NCBI GenBank assembly: GCA_937919205.1
Contig: CALFOZ010000128.1
Location: 1 to 34,875, forward strand
Direction: 5' to 3'
From: an uncultured Planctomycetia bacterium
GTDB lineage: Bacteria; Planctomycetota; Phycisphaerae; Phycisphaerales; SM1A02
Length of the DNA stretch: 34,875 nucleotides
Shown here: positions 1 to 7,056 of the stretch, piece by piece
Numbering within the stretch: the stretch's first letter is position 1
Layout of the letters: every line of letters starts with the position of its first letter
Program-made: the position numbers and the translations under genes
Notes under the pieces: model-generated
Seen by the model: only the letters and a program-made list of their open reading frames with translations
Databases searched by the model: none
What the model was told of the DNA's origin: nothing

Positions 1-193
1 CCGCGGCGTGTTGGGGCAACTGCGCTGGCGCCACTGCTGGCAATGTCTTTGGCAAATCGCGCTGGATAGGTGACTGCGTTGGTACTGCGTGTTGCAAGGA
101 AGCCATATCCGCCACTTTGGGCGACATGTTTAAGCCCATTGCTTGATCGGCCAACGTAAGTGATCGAAGTTTGGAATTGATCGAGGGACTCAT
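1..193 (-). CDS. Partial hypothetical protein, cut by the left edge
   Basis: An ATG at 191-193 (minus strand) opens a frame that stays free of stops for 64 codons to the window edge. The visible N-terminus starts MSPSINSKLRSLTLADQAMG and becomes rich in Pro, Ala and Gln. It has no signal peptide, no membrane segment and no motif I recognise. No Shine-Dalgarno sequence is visible upstream, and an earlier ATG at the same spot in another frame closes at once. It could be the start of a soluble protein with a disordered linker, but without the rest of the gene the function cannot be judged. A chance open frame of this length is also possible. Confidence 0.4.
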   Translation of the reverse strand, partial: MSPSINSKLRSLTLADQAMGLNMSPKVADMASLQHAVPTQSPIQRDLPKTLPAVAPAQLPQHAA

Positions 194-262
194 GGGGTAT
201 TCATTTTAAAGTAGCAGACAGCGCGAGTGAATTGCTGATGTAAAAATATATTGTTGAATCGC

Positions 263-1294
263 TCACGCATTCGGAGCCGTCGCCGCGGTTGCCAAAATCA
301 CAACTCCCACCACCGCGATGATCGCGCCCAAGATGGCGCGCGGCGTGGGCCATCTGCCCTCGATCCATTTGGAAAATGGCAAGATCATCACTGGAACCAA
401 CGACATAAGTGTGGTGGCAATTCCAACCTCCAATTTTTGCAGTGCGATCAGTGAGCACCAGACGCCCAGGACTGGTCCAGAAAATGTTCCGATGACAATC
501 GCAACGATCACGGCTTGATTTGTCCAGCGGAGTGTTGGCTGAAGCTCGATGATCTCGGATTGCGTTGTGCTCCGCAAACGATTGCGCAAATCCACTGACT
601 GCGAAGTCGTGGAAGCGTCCTGGATTGGGCTGATTGGGCTGATTGGGCTGGCTTTACGCATGCGATTGACCACCAACGCGATGACGATGATTGCCAACGT
701 GCCCGCGCTCATGCGCACGGTTTGCGCTGACATTGCATCCACCTCGCCGCTCAATGCGTTGCCTGCCAGAACCATTCCAATGCCCTGGCATACTGCGGCG
801 GCGGCGCCAAACATAATTCCTTTGCGTTGTTGTCCTGGCTTGATGCAGTTCGCCGCGTGCGGTGATTCGGCGGCAACCCACAGCACGCCGATCAACGTGA
901 TTGCCATTCCCAGGATCGCTTGCCACGACATTGATTGTCCAAACATGATCCAAGACAATGATGCCGCCGTGGCTGGCGCGAGTGTCATAAGCAATGTCGT
1001 GGTGCGTGGTCCAACTAGCACATATCCGGCGAAAAGAAATTGATCGCCAATCGCTAGGCCAAGCAGTCCGCTGATGGCTAGAAATAAAGTTGAATGACCT
1101 CCAATAGTGGGCCACGGATTGCCATGGAGAAACCACTGCAACCCCAACAAAAATGCGCACGCAAGAAGACTGCGCAGTAAATTAAGTTGGGTGGCGCCAA
1201 TACTGCGCCCCGCCGCCGCGAAAGCCAAACTTGAAACAACCCACAACGCGCTCGTTGCGAGTCCGGCTAGCTCACCGGCATGTTGCATGTCCAT
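263..1294 (-). CDS. EamA/DMT-family transporter
   Basis: A 343-residue, very hydrophobic protein with about ten predicted membrane segments in two halves, the layout of the EamA (DUF6, drug/metabolite transporter) family. The first half begins near residue 8 (AGLATSALWVVSSLAFA) and includes LAISGLLGLAIGDQFLFAGY. The second half holds GVWCSLIALQKLEVGIATTL and ends in a segment rich in Ile, Val and Ala. Family members move small organic compounds across the inner membrane; the substrate cannot be told from sequence. The polar loop joining the halves, near residues 210-250, is long and contains a small Ser-Pro-Ile triplet repeat encoded by a 9-bp tandem repeat. Start codons at residue 1 or 3 (both Met) are equally plausible. 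It lies upstream of the partial left-edge gene on the same strand, about 70 bp apart, so the two may be co-transcribed. Confidence 0.88.
   Translation of the reverse strand: MDMQHAGELAGLATSALWVVSSLAFAAAGRSIGATQLNLLRSLLACAFLLGLQWFLHGNPWPTIGGHSTLFLAISGLLGLAIGDQFLFAGYVLVGPRTTTLLMTLAPATAASLSWIMFGQSMSWQAILGMAITLIGVLWVAAESPHAANCIKPGQQRKGIMFGAAAAVCQGIGMVLAGNALSGEVDAMSAQTVRMSAGTLAIIVIALVVNRMRKASPISPISPIQDASTTSQSVDLRNRLRSTTQSEIIELQPTLRWTNQAVIVAIVIGTFSGPVLGVWCSLIALQKLEVGIATTLMSLVPVMILPFSKWIEGRWPTPRAILGAIIAVVGVVILATAATAPNA
623..649. repeat. 9-bp coding tandem repeat, three copies
   Basis: The unit GATTGGGCT (plus strand) occurs three times head to tail inside the transporter gene. Read on the minus strand it encodes three Ser-Pro-Ile units in the polar loop between the two membrane halves. 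The unit is a multiple of three, so copy number changes would keep the frame. It looks like slippage in a loop that tolerates length change. Confidence 0.8.
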
Positions 1295-1328
1295 GCGCGG
1301 ATGCTAACCCATTGATGATGAATACAAT

Positions 1329-1958
1329 TTACGCGAGTTTGTTTTTGCTTGACTTGGACGTCTTGGGCGACGGCGCGTGATCACCACCCATTTTAAACAT
1401 GGACTGCGTGCGCAGAACCATTCCAGTGTCACTGCGCAAATGAAAGCCCTGAATATGCACTTCGTTGCGGTAGCGTTGCATGTCGATCAGCGACAAATTT
1501 TGACGACCCTTGGAATCTGTCCAAATGCTGTGCAACGAATTGGAGTCGCGGATGTGCGCCAACATTTCGCGGTGCGTTCCGCTGTACAGGTGCTCCGACA
1601 AAGTCTCGGTTTGAATGGTGGTCATGTAGGTCAAACTGTCGCTCATGACCTCGGTGTGGTCACGCTCACCGGCGCAAGGCAGATTGGCCAAGAGACCGCG
1701 ATCGGGCAGATTGCCACCACCCTCCACCACCACTTCACACACGCACATGTTGGCAAATTGAAAGCGTCCAGCGTGGCCGCCCTTGAAGATCCAACCCTCA
1801 AATTCATACTCTGGATGAACGATGCGGCGACGGCCCTCTATGCCAAAAAACTCGGGATGCACGGCCTTTCGATAAACCAACATGACATACGATTGCAAGC
1901 CATTTGGCTTGTTGTTGGAGTTCTCTGGAATTTCACGTTTGAGCGAGTTCTTTTGCAT
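1329..1958 (-). CDS. Conserved-looking hypothetical protein, 209 aa
   Basis: I do not recognise this protein. It is soluble, with no signal peptide or membrane segment. Its central part (about residues 25-185) is well mixed in composition, with stretches such as EYEFEGWIFKGGHAGRFQFA and a Cys pair in MCVCEVV. Then come an acidic segment, a SIWTDSKGRQ patch and a Lys/Ser-rich tail ending KTSKSSKNKLA. The ATG at 1958 is chosen because a promoter-like pair of hexamers ends nine bases before it; a later Met at residue 26 is also possible. The opposite strand is open for 244 codons, but that frame is His/Gln-rich and runs on through the rnpB terminator, so it is treated as a shadow. The gene stands alone between the transporter and rnpB. 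Confidence 0.7.
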   Translation of the reverse strand: MQKNSLKREIPENSNNKPNGLQSYVMLVYRKAVHPEFFGIEGRRRIVHPEYEFEGWIFKGGHAGRFQFANMCVCEVVVEGGGNLPDRGLLANLPCAGERDHTEVMSDSLTYMTTIQTETLSEHLYSGTHREMLAHIRDSNSLHSIWTDSKGRQNLSLIDMQRYRNEVHIQGFHLRSDTGMVLRTQSMFKMGGDHAPSPKTSKSSKNKLA

Positions 1959-1967
1959 AGGTTTGCC

Positions 1968-1996
1968 ATTATCGCAGATTCGATCTTTAAATTCAA
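1968..1996 (-). promoter_or_regulatory. Promoter-like hexamers giving a near-leaderless start
   Basis: On the minus strand TTGAAT (1991-1996) and GATAAT (1968-1973) are separated by 17 bases, a good match to a housekeeping sigma factor promoter. The -10 element ends nine bases before the ATG of the 209-residue protein at 1958. Transcription would therefore start within a few bases of the start codon and leave no room for a Shine-Dalgarno sequence. Confidence 0.5.
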
Positions 1997-2059
1997 GACT
2001 TTTCTTTTATTTTTCTGCATTGCGATTATTTGGCGAAGAAATTTCATATCGGACAACGC

Positions 2060-2092
2060 AAAAATGACACGGCGGGTCCGAAGACCCGCCGT
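2060..2092 (-). terminator. Intrinsic terminator of rnpB
   Basis: A perfect 10-bp GC-rich stem, ACGGCGGGTC with GACCCGCCGT on the minus strand (arms 2083-2092 and 2069-2078), closes a TTCG tetraloop. It is followed within a few bases by five T residues (2060-2064). It sits a few bases past the 3' end of the RNase P RNA. Confidence 0.9.
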
Positions 2093-2097
2093 CGCTG

Positions 2098-2486
2098 AAA
2101 TTTGGAAATAAGCCGGATTTTGTTCCAGCTTTCGCTGGTAGTGATCATTTCTCTCTGGACCAACGTTGCCGTTGGCCTCGAAGCACGCGACCCGTCCTGC
2201 CCGCGAACAACGGGAGTTGGTTTCCCAACAAGGACTGCTTGCGCTTGCACGCGGTGGGGTTTTCCTTGCCTTGTTTGTCACCAAACAAGCGGTGCGCTCT
2301 TACCGCACCTTTTCACCCTTGCCACGCACTCCCGAGGGAGCCGTTCGGCGGTTTCTTCTCTGTGGCACTATCCCTAATCATCAGCTTGATCGATGGCCGT
2401 TCGCCATCACCGTGTTCTTCCGTGTCCGGACTTTCCTCGCCTGAAGGCGCACACACAACAAGGGCGATCACCTATCCAAAATCATG
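2098..2486 (-). ncRNA. rnpB: RNase P RNA, bacterial type A
   Basis: The catalytic RNA of ribonuclease P, which matures tRNA 5' ends. Diagnostic elements on the minus strand are the conserved GAGGAAAGTCCGGACAC near 2423-2440, the GGTGAAAAGGTGCGGTAAGA region near 2300-2320, GGCCAACG and CAGAGAGAAATGATCAC near the 3' side, and the terminal AAAATCCGGCTTAT at about 2106-2119. The 5' and 3' ends can pair (TTTGGA near 2475-2480 with TCCAAA near 2100-2105), giving helix P1 and ends good to a few bases. The length of about 390 nt fits type A. It lies downstream of rplU on the same strand and ends in a strong intrinsic terminator. I see no convincing promoter directly before it, so co-transcription with rplU and processing is possible. 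Confidence 0.95.
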
Positions 2487-2487
2487 C

Positions 2488-2544
2488 GACGCTTGAAGTG
2501 CGGTGCGCGCCGATGAAGACGAGCCACAAGCACATTCAAGCGTC
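2488..2544. repeat. Long inverted repeat between rplU and rnpB
   Basis: The arms GACGCTTGAAGTGC (2488-2501) and GCACATTCAAGCGTC (2530-2544) are complementary over 14 pairs with one bulged base, with a 28-base loop. On the minus strand the hairpin falls between the rplU stop and the 5' end of rnpB, followed by only a weak T stretch (ATTTT). It could be an rplU terminator, a processing site releasing rnpB, or both. Confidence 0.7.
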
Positions 2545-2556
2545 AATTACGGGAAA

Positions 2557-2877
2557 TTAAGCGGAAATACCGGTCACGCGAACAAGCAGTAAACCTTGGC
2601 GATGGCCAAGCGTGCGGCGGTAACCCTTGCGACGTGAATACTTTCCAATGACAAGTTTCTCGCCCAGGAATTTCTCAATGAGCTCGGCTTCAACCTTTGC
2701 TGAGGCGAGGTATGGCACGCCAATCTTGGCGGGCTGACCATCGGTTCCACCAAGAGCAAGAACCTTATCAAAGGTGATTGTCTTTTGGCCTTCAACAAGC
2801 GGACGAAGATCGATTTCGATTTCATCACCTTGGCGAACAAGAATTTGGGTTCCACTATCTTCAAAAATTGCGTACAT
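2557..2877 (-). CDS. rplU: 50S ribosomal protein L21
   Basis: A 106-residue protein matching bacterial L21 over its full length. It starts MYAIFEDSGTQILVRQGDEI, has the VLALGG turn near residues 40-45 and the basic KYSRRKGYRRTLGHRQG block near residues 79-95 that binds 23S rRNA, and ends with a short LLVRVTGISA strand. The start is supported by an AGGAGA Shine-Dalgarno sequence at 2884-2889. In most bacteria rplU is followed directly by rpmA (L27); here the next gene is rnpB and no L27 gene is in the window. An extended -10 promoter lies just upstream. Confidence 0.96.
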   Translation of the reverse strand: MYAIFEDSGTQILVRQGDEIEIDLRPLVEGQKTITFDKVLALGGTDGQPAKIGVPYLASAKVEAELIEKFLGEKLVIGKYSRRKGYRRTLGHRQGLLLVRVTGISA

Positions 2878-2912
2878 GAGAATCTCCTAAAGGTAAAAGC
2901 GACGAGCCGAAC

Positions 2913-2921
2913 ACTGTAGCA
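2913..2921 (-). promoter_or_regulatory. Extended -10 promoter element for rplU
   Basis: On the minus strand TGCTACAGT contains a TG motif one base before TACAGT, a recognised extended -10 form. It lies about 36 bases before the rplU ATG, leaving a leader with the AGGAGA ribosome binding site. No good -35 hexamer is seen, as is usual for extended -10 promoters. Confidence 0.4.
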
Positions 2922-3045
2922 CAAATCTCGATGTGTTGCGGGTCTGTTTCGATGAAATCAGAGGCTTGATTTGGATCGAATTCACATGATGTCATCGGCA
3001 AATCCGCCATCCAAGCAGTATTGCAATTTCATCGGGCCAGAACAA

Positions 3046-4281
3046 TCACCGGCCCATTTTGAAGACCCAAGTTTCCTCCTGAGTTGCCCGCAATGTGGCT
3101 TTCATGCGCCGCCCCGCTTCCTGAATTGTTTCCAAGTCCTTGCAAAAAGCGAAGCGAATCATGCTTGTGCTTTCCTTTACATCGCGCGTTCCAGCGGGAT
3201 CATAAAACGCGTTGCACGGAATGGCCGCGACTCCAACACTCTTGACCAAGTATTCGCAGAAGGCCTCGTCGGGGGCAAGCGCGCCGGGCTCCAAATAGAA
3301 AGGTTCGTGCTTGGCCAGCACAAAGTATGAGCCCTCTGGAATGAACGGATCAAAGCCCACATCGCGCAACATGGACAGCATGGCGTCGCGCCGCGCCGCG
3401 TAGTCGACGCGCAATTGCGTGAAATACTTTTTGGGAGCTTTCAACGCGTCCACCGCCGCGCGTTGCAATGGAGTGGCCGTGCTGAATGTGAGAAATTGAT
3501 GCGCGCCGCGGATGGCCTGGGTGAATTTCGCCGGCGCGATGGCCCATCCAACTTTCCAACCAGTGAGTGAAAATGTTTTTCCCAAACTTGAAAGCACAAT
3601 TGTGCGTTCGCGCATTCCAGGCAACGTGGAAATGGATTTATGTTTGCGCTTAAAATAAATATGCTCGTACACCTCGTCGCTCACCACCAAGCAATCATTG
3701 GCGATCGCGATCTGCGCGATCTGCGCAAGTTCTTCATCGCTCAACACGCGGCCAGTTGGATTGTGCGGCGAGTTGATCAAGATCAAACGCGTCTTGGAGT
3801 TCACGGCGGCGCGCAACTGCTCCACGGGAAATGCGAAGTCCGGCGACTGCATCCGAATGCAACGCATGACCGCGCCAGCCATGGACACCGCCGCGATGTA
3901 ACTGTCGTAGAACGGCTCGACCAAAATCACTTCTTCGCCCGGCTCCACAAGACCAAGCATCACCGCGGCGAGGGCCTCCGTGGCGCCACTGGTGACGGTG
4001 ATTTCCGTTTCGGGATTCACTTCCATCGCGGAATCTTTGTGAAAGCGCGCGGCGATGGCTTGGTTCAATTCAGGCAGGCCAAAGGAACGTGCGTACTGTC
4101 CAAAACCAGCGTCAATGGCGGCTTTCCCAGCGGTTTTTACAAAGTCGGGTCCGTCAAAATTAGGAAACCCCTGCCCCAAATTCACCGCCTTGTGCGCCGC
4201 GGCCAAACGACTCATGCGCGCGAATACGCTTTCGCCAAAGTGTGCCAGACGACTTGCGGTGGGTGAATTCTCTCGAAGCAT
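3046..4281 (-). CDS. PLP aminotransferase, class I/II (kynurenine/methionine transaminase type)
   Basis: A 411-residue fold-type I PLP enzyme. The N-terminal VNLGQGFPNFDGPDF (about residues 33-47) is the hallmark of the kynurenine aminotransferase / YbdL methionine aminotransferase subgroup. Further landmarks are SGATEA (98-103), SPHNPTG (171-177), SDEVYEH (201-207) and the PLP lysine at about residue 235 in SSLGKTFSLTGWKVGW. The reaction is transfer of an amino group from an aromatic or sulfur amino acid to a 2-oxo acid; the exact substrate is not determinable here. A TTG at 4308 would add nine residues, but the ATG at 4281 fits the usual family N-terminus better. It is a single gene, divergent from the pseudouridine synthase about 50 bp away. 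Confidence 0.9.
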   Translation of the reverse strand: MLRENSPTASRLAHFGESVFARMSRLAAAHKAVNLGQGFPNFDGPDFVKTAGKAAIDAGFGQYARSFGLPELNQAIAARFHKDSAMEVNPETEITVTSGATEALAAVMLGLVEPGEEVILVEPFYDSYIAAVSMAGAVMRCIRMQSPDFAFPVEQLRAAVNSKTRLILINSPHNPTGRVLSDEELAQIAQIAIANDCLVVSDEVYEHIYFKRKHKSISTLPGMRERTIVLSSLGKTFSLTGWKVGWAIAPAKFTQAIRGAHQFLTFSTATPLQRAAVDALKAPKKYFTQLRVDYAARRDAMLSMLRDVGFDPFIPEGSYFVLAKHEPFYLEPGALAPDEAFCEYLVKSVGVAAIPCNAFYDPAGTRDVKESTSMIRFAFCKDLETIQEAGRRMKATLRATQEETWVFKMGR

Positions 4282-4332
4282 GTGGAGATAGTATCGGCGC
4301 TTGGGCAATGATCAATCTTTGCCAAGGGATTC

Positions 4333-5130
4333 ATGTCAAGCAACCACCACAAACCAAAGCACTCCCAGCCCGCGCGGCCCGAGCGACTTTTGCCCAAGGC
4401 CAACGCAAAAATTCGCGTGAACATTTTGTATGACGACGGCCATGTCTTGGCGCTGGACAAACCAGTTGGATTGGCGTCGCAACCTGGCCGCGGACATATT
4501 GACGACACGCTTGTGAACGCCGCGTTCGCAACCCACGGCGAGGCGTTGTGCAAACTTGGCGCCGATCGAGATTGGGGTTTGCTACATCGACTGGACATGG
4601 ATGTTGGTGGCGTGGTGTTGATGGGCTTGACTGACATTGGCTACGACAATGTGCGCGCGCAGTTTGAGGATCGCACCATCGCAAAAAAATATCTAGCCAT
4701 CGCGCACAACGCGCCGCCAGCCGACACCGGTCGTTGCACACGCGCGCTGACCGAGGTGATTCGCGGCGACATGAAAGTGAGTGTGAATGTGCCGCGCGGC
4801 GGCGAGGAGGCGCACACGCGCTGGAAAGTATTGGACAAATCAAAGACCCATTGCCTTCTGGAAGTGGAGCCGCTCACTGGGCGCCTGCACCAAATCCGCG
4901 CGCATTTGGCCATGATGGGTTGCCCAATTGTTGGCGAGCGCGTGTATCGATCCGACCTGCCACCCAACACCTCTCGCGCTCCAGCGGGGCGCGCCATGGA
5001 ACCCCTGCTGTTGCAAGCCTGGGAAATTGAATTTCGCTGTGTGGCCGGAACCATGCAACGCGTGCGAAGCAAGTTGGGAATTGACGTACTGCAATTCGCA
5101 ACGCAACAGCGCTGGCGGATTCCTGTCTAA
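4333..5130 (+). CDS. RluA-family pseudouridine synthase
   Basis: A 265-residue protein with the catalytic motif LLHRLDMDVGG; the active-site Asp is about residue 88 in HRLD. The domain starts with NILYDDGHVLALDKPVGLASQ (first 20 letters end at the Ser before Gln) and continues to LEVEPLTGRLHQIRAHLAMMG (the GRLHQIR strand, near residues 183-197). These are standard for the RluA group, which isomerises uridine to pseudouridine in rRNA or tRNA. There is no N-terminal S4 domain; the first 25 residues are basic and Pro-rich instead. The family consensus after HRLD is usually xxTSG, while here it is MDVGG, a mild divergence. The target RNA is unknown. It is followed after a few bases by the FlgI-like gene on the same strand. 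Confidence 0.9.
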   Translation: MSSNHHKPKHSQPARPERLLPKANAKIRVNILYDDGHVLALDKPVGLASQPGRGHIDDTLVNAAFATHGEALCKLGADRDWGLLHRLDMDVGGVVLMGLTDIGYDNVRAQFEDRTIAKKYLAIAHNAPPADTGRCTRALTEVIRGDMKVSVNVPRGGEEAHTRWKVLDKSKTHCLLEVEPLTGRLHQIRAHLAMMGCPIVGERVYRSDLPPNTSRAPAGRAMEPLLLQAWEIEFRCVAGTMQRVRSKLGIDVLQFATQQRWRIPV

Positions 5131-5141
5131 AAAAAATTCCA

Positions 5142-6977
5142 ATGCCACGCTACTCTTTCATGCGCATGCGCAAACTATTGATGGTGACCATGATTTGCCT
5201 GGGCTCAAGTTGCAGTAACATTGAGAAGGCCACGCCACAACCAAAATCAACTTTCGCGCAACGTCCGCCCGTTGAAATGGATGTGGATCCAATCATGCGC
5301 GGCACCATCGCCGGCGAGGCCGTACTGCTTGGATTTAACGACACGGTTGTGCGCGGCTACGGACTTGTGGTTGGACTCAAGGGAACGGGCAGTCGCGCCA
5401 TGCCCGTGGAAGTTCGCGCTTTGCTGTTGCGGGAAATGGGTCGGCGAAAAATGTCCGATCCCCTTCAGAATCTTGGCGGCTCTCCTTCGCGCCTGCTGGA
5501 TACCGACGATATTGCGGCCGTGATTGTGGAGGGAATTATTCCGCCAGGCGCCGTGGGCGGATCCAAATTTGACGTGCGCGTGTATTCGGCGCCGGGCACA
5601 TCAACCACAAGTTTGGAAGGTGGACGGCTTTGGACTACAGAGTTGCGGGCGGGCATTTTGATGACTGGCTCGCAACAATCTTTCCCAATCGCGGACGCTG
5701 GCGGACCGGTGTTCATCAATCCATTTTCAACCGCGGTCGCCATTGGCGCTGACGCGGTCGACCGTTTAAGCGGACGAATTCTTGATGGAGGAACCGTGCT
5801 CAAGGATCGCTCCTTGAAATTGCGCTTGGCCACGCCAAGCCACAATCGCACCCGCACTATTCAGTCGGCGATCAATGGATTATTTCCACGCGAAGTTGGT
5901 CAACGCAATGACACCGCCATGGGAAAAAGCGACGAGTTGATTGATCTCACAGTGCCGCCAAGTTTCAAGGATCGAACCGGTGATTTTGCGCAGTTGATCC
6001 GCCATTCACCGGTGGACATTGGCGCCACTGAGCAAACCGCCAACAACATCCGCAGAAGTTTGCTGGCCAATCCCGGGTCCGCGGAAGCCGCCGCGTGGCG
6101 TTGGCAAGCGCTGGGCAAAAAATGTATTCCAGTGATTCAAGAGTTGTACACAAATGCGGAGGAGCAACCGCGCATGGCCGCGCTTGAGGCGGGCTCCAAA
6201 CTAAATGATCCGCTGGTGGTGCCGGCGCTTTTGGAAATGGCGAAGTCGGGACCAAATGAAAATCGACAAGCCGCAATCCGTCTTTTATCAAAGATGGATT
6301 CCAATCCAAACATTGACTTGGGGGTGCGGTCATTTCTTGACGATCGCGACATGGAAATTCGTTTCACCGCCTATGAATGCTTGCGGCGCAGACGCGACTC
6401 CTCCGTGCGTGTATTTCCTCTAAACGGCCGCTTTAAATTGGAGCTTGTGGACGCCAAGAAGCCGCTGATTTATCTCACCCAAACTGGGGATCCGCGCATT
6501 GTGATTTTTGGCGACAGCTCCGAGTTGCTTCTGCCTTTGACGGCCAACATGTGGAACGGGCGCTTGCTGATGCGCGGTGAATCCGCCGACACCAACGTGC
6601 AAATTTTCTACCGCTCCGATCCAAACATAAGTCCGACCATTGACAATGTTCCGGCGAAACTATCTGCCATCGTTGGGTTTATGGCGCGGCCCGCTGGTCC
6701 GCGCGGCGTGGACGCCGGAATTGGTTTGAGCTACAGCGAAACCATCAACGCGCTTCATACTTTGTGGAATTCTGGTTACATCGCTGGCGACTTCAAGGGC
6801 GAGCAAGATCGGTTGCTCGCGGCGATCTTGAAAGAGGAGAAGCGCGCCACTCCGGTTGATCGACCGGAGTTTCCAACCGAGGCAGAAATCATCAATCCTT
6901 TGACCAATCGAACACCGAATTCCCCCACAAAAGAACTTGAAAATAAACCAAAAGTAATCGATACTGTGCCGCGCTAA
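5142..6977 (+). CDS. FlgI-like P-ring domain lipoprotein with HEAT-like repeats
   Basis: A 611-residue exported protein. A basic start and hydrophobic stretch (RKLLMVTMICLGSSCS, residues 10-25) end in a Cys that could be a lipidation site, although the -3 to -1 residues (GSS) are a weak lipobox. Residues 58-300 resemble the flagellar P-ring protein FlgI: LLGFNDTVVRGYGLVVGLKG, then IAAVIVEGIIPPGAVGGSKF (near 124-143), SLEGGRLWTTEL and later RIQ-like spacing. Residues about 325-415 look like two or three HEAT/PBS-lyase-type helical repeats (LNDPLVVPALLEMAKSG, ENRQAAIRLLSKM). The last 200 residues are unassigned. In flagellates FlgI forms a periplasmic ring around the rod, but no other flagellar gene is nearby, so a different envelope role is likely. 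The start is uncertain: Met 7 or Met 9 would give a more standard signal peptide. It is about 80 bp upstream of smc. Confidence 0.75.
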   Translation: MPRYSFMRMRKLLMVTMICLGSSCSNIEKATPQPKSTFAQRPPVEMDVDPIMRGTIAGEAVLLGFNDTVVRGYGLVVGLKGTGSRAMPVEVRALLLREMGRRKMSDPLQNLGGSPSRLLDTDDIAAVIVEGIIPPGAVGGSKFDVRVYSAPGTSTTSLEGGRLWTTELRAGILMTGSQQSFPIADAGGPVFINPFSTAVAIGADAVDRLSGRILDGGTVLKDRSLKLRLATPSHNRTRTIQSAINGLFPREVGQRNDTAMGKSDELIDLTVPPSFKDRTGDFAQLIRHSPVDIGATEQTANNIRRSLLANPGSAEAAAWRWQALGKKCIPVIQELYTNAEEQPRMAALEAGSKLNDPLVVPALLEMAKSGPNENRQAAIRLLSKMDSNPNIDLGVRSFLDDRDMEIRFTAYECLRRRRDSSVRVFPLNGRFKLELVDAKKPLIYLTQTGDPRIVIFGDSSELLLPLTANMWNGRLLMRGESADTNVQIFYRSDPNISPTIDNVPAKLSAIVGFMARPAGPRGVDAGIGLSYSETINALHTLWNSGYIAGDFKGEQDRLLAAILKEEKRATPVDRPEFPTEAEIINPLTNRTPNSPTKELENKPKVIDTVPR

Positions 6978-7001
6978 GTGAATGTGTTTCACTTGTGTTT
7001 T
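6976..7001 (+). terminator. Weak hairpin at the end of the FlgI-like gene
   Basis: AAGTGAA (6976-6982) pairs with TTCACTT (6988-6994) around a five-base loop, overlapping the stop codon, and is followed by the T-rich GTGTTTT. The stem is short and AT-rich, so any termination would be partial. Confidence 0.35.
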
Positions 7002-7017
7002 GTAGATGTTTGTACAG

Positions 7018-7053
7018 GCGTCCAGGAGGGACGCGCCGCAACTGACAGGAGGT
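7018..7053 (+). promoter_or_regulatory. Double Shine-Dalgarno leader of smc, one copy in a hairpin loop
   Basis: Two AGGAGG sequences precede smc. The second (AGGAGGT, 7047-7053) lies three bases before the ATG at 7057 and defines that start. The first (7024-7029) has AGGAG exactly in the five-base loop of a 6-bp hairpin, GCGTCC (7018-7023) with GGACGC (7029-7034). This may be chance, or a standby ribosome site. Confidence 0.5.
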
Positions 7054-7056
7054 CCC

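Noticed and set aside
1377-2111. 244-codon open frame on the plus strand
   Set aside because: It is antisense to the 209-residue protein, rich in His and Gln, and continues through the rnpB terminator and 3' end.
2102-2496. Several short ORFs between 2.1 and 2.5 kb
   Set aside because: They lie inside the RNase P RNA, whose conserved elements explain the sequence.
3640-4266. 208-codon plus-strand ORF
   Set aside because: Antisense to the aminotransferase, whose motifs are complete on the minus strand.
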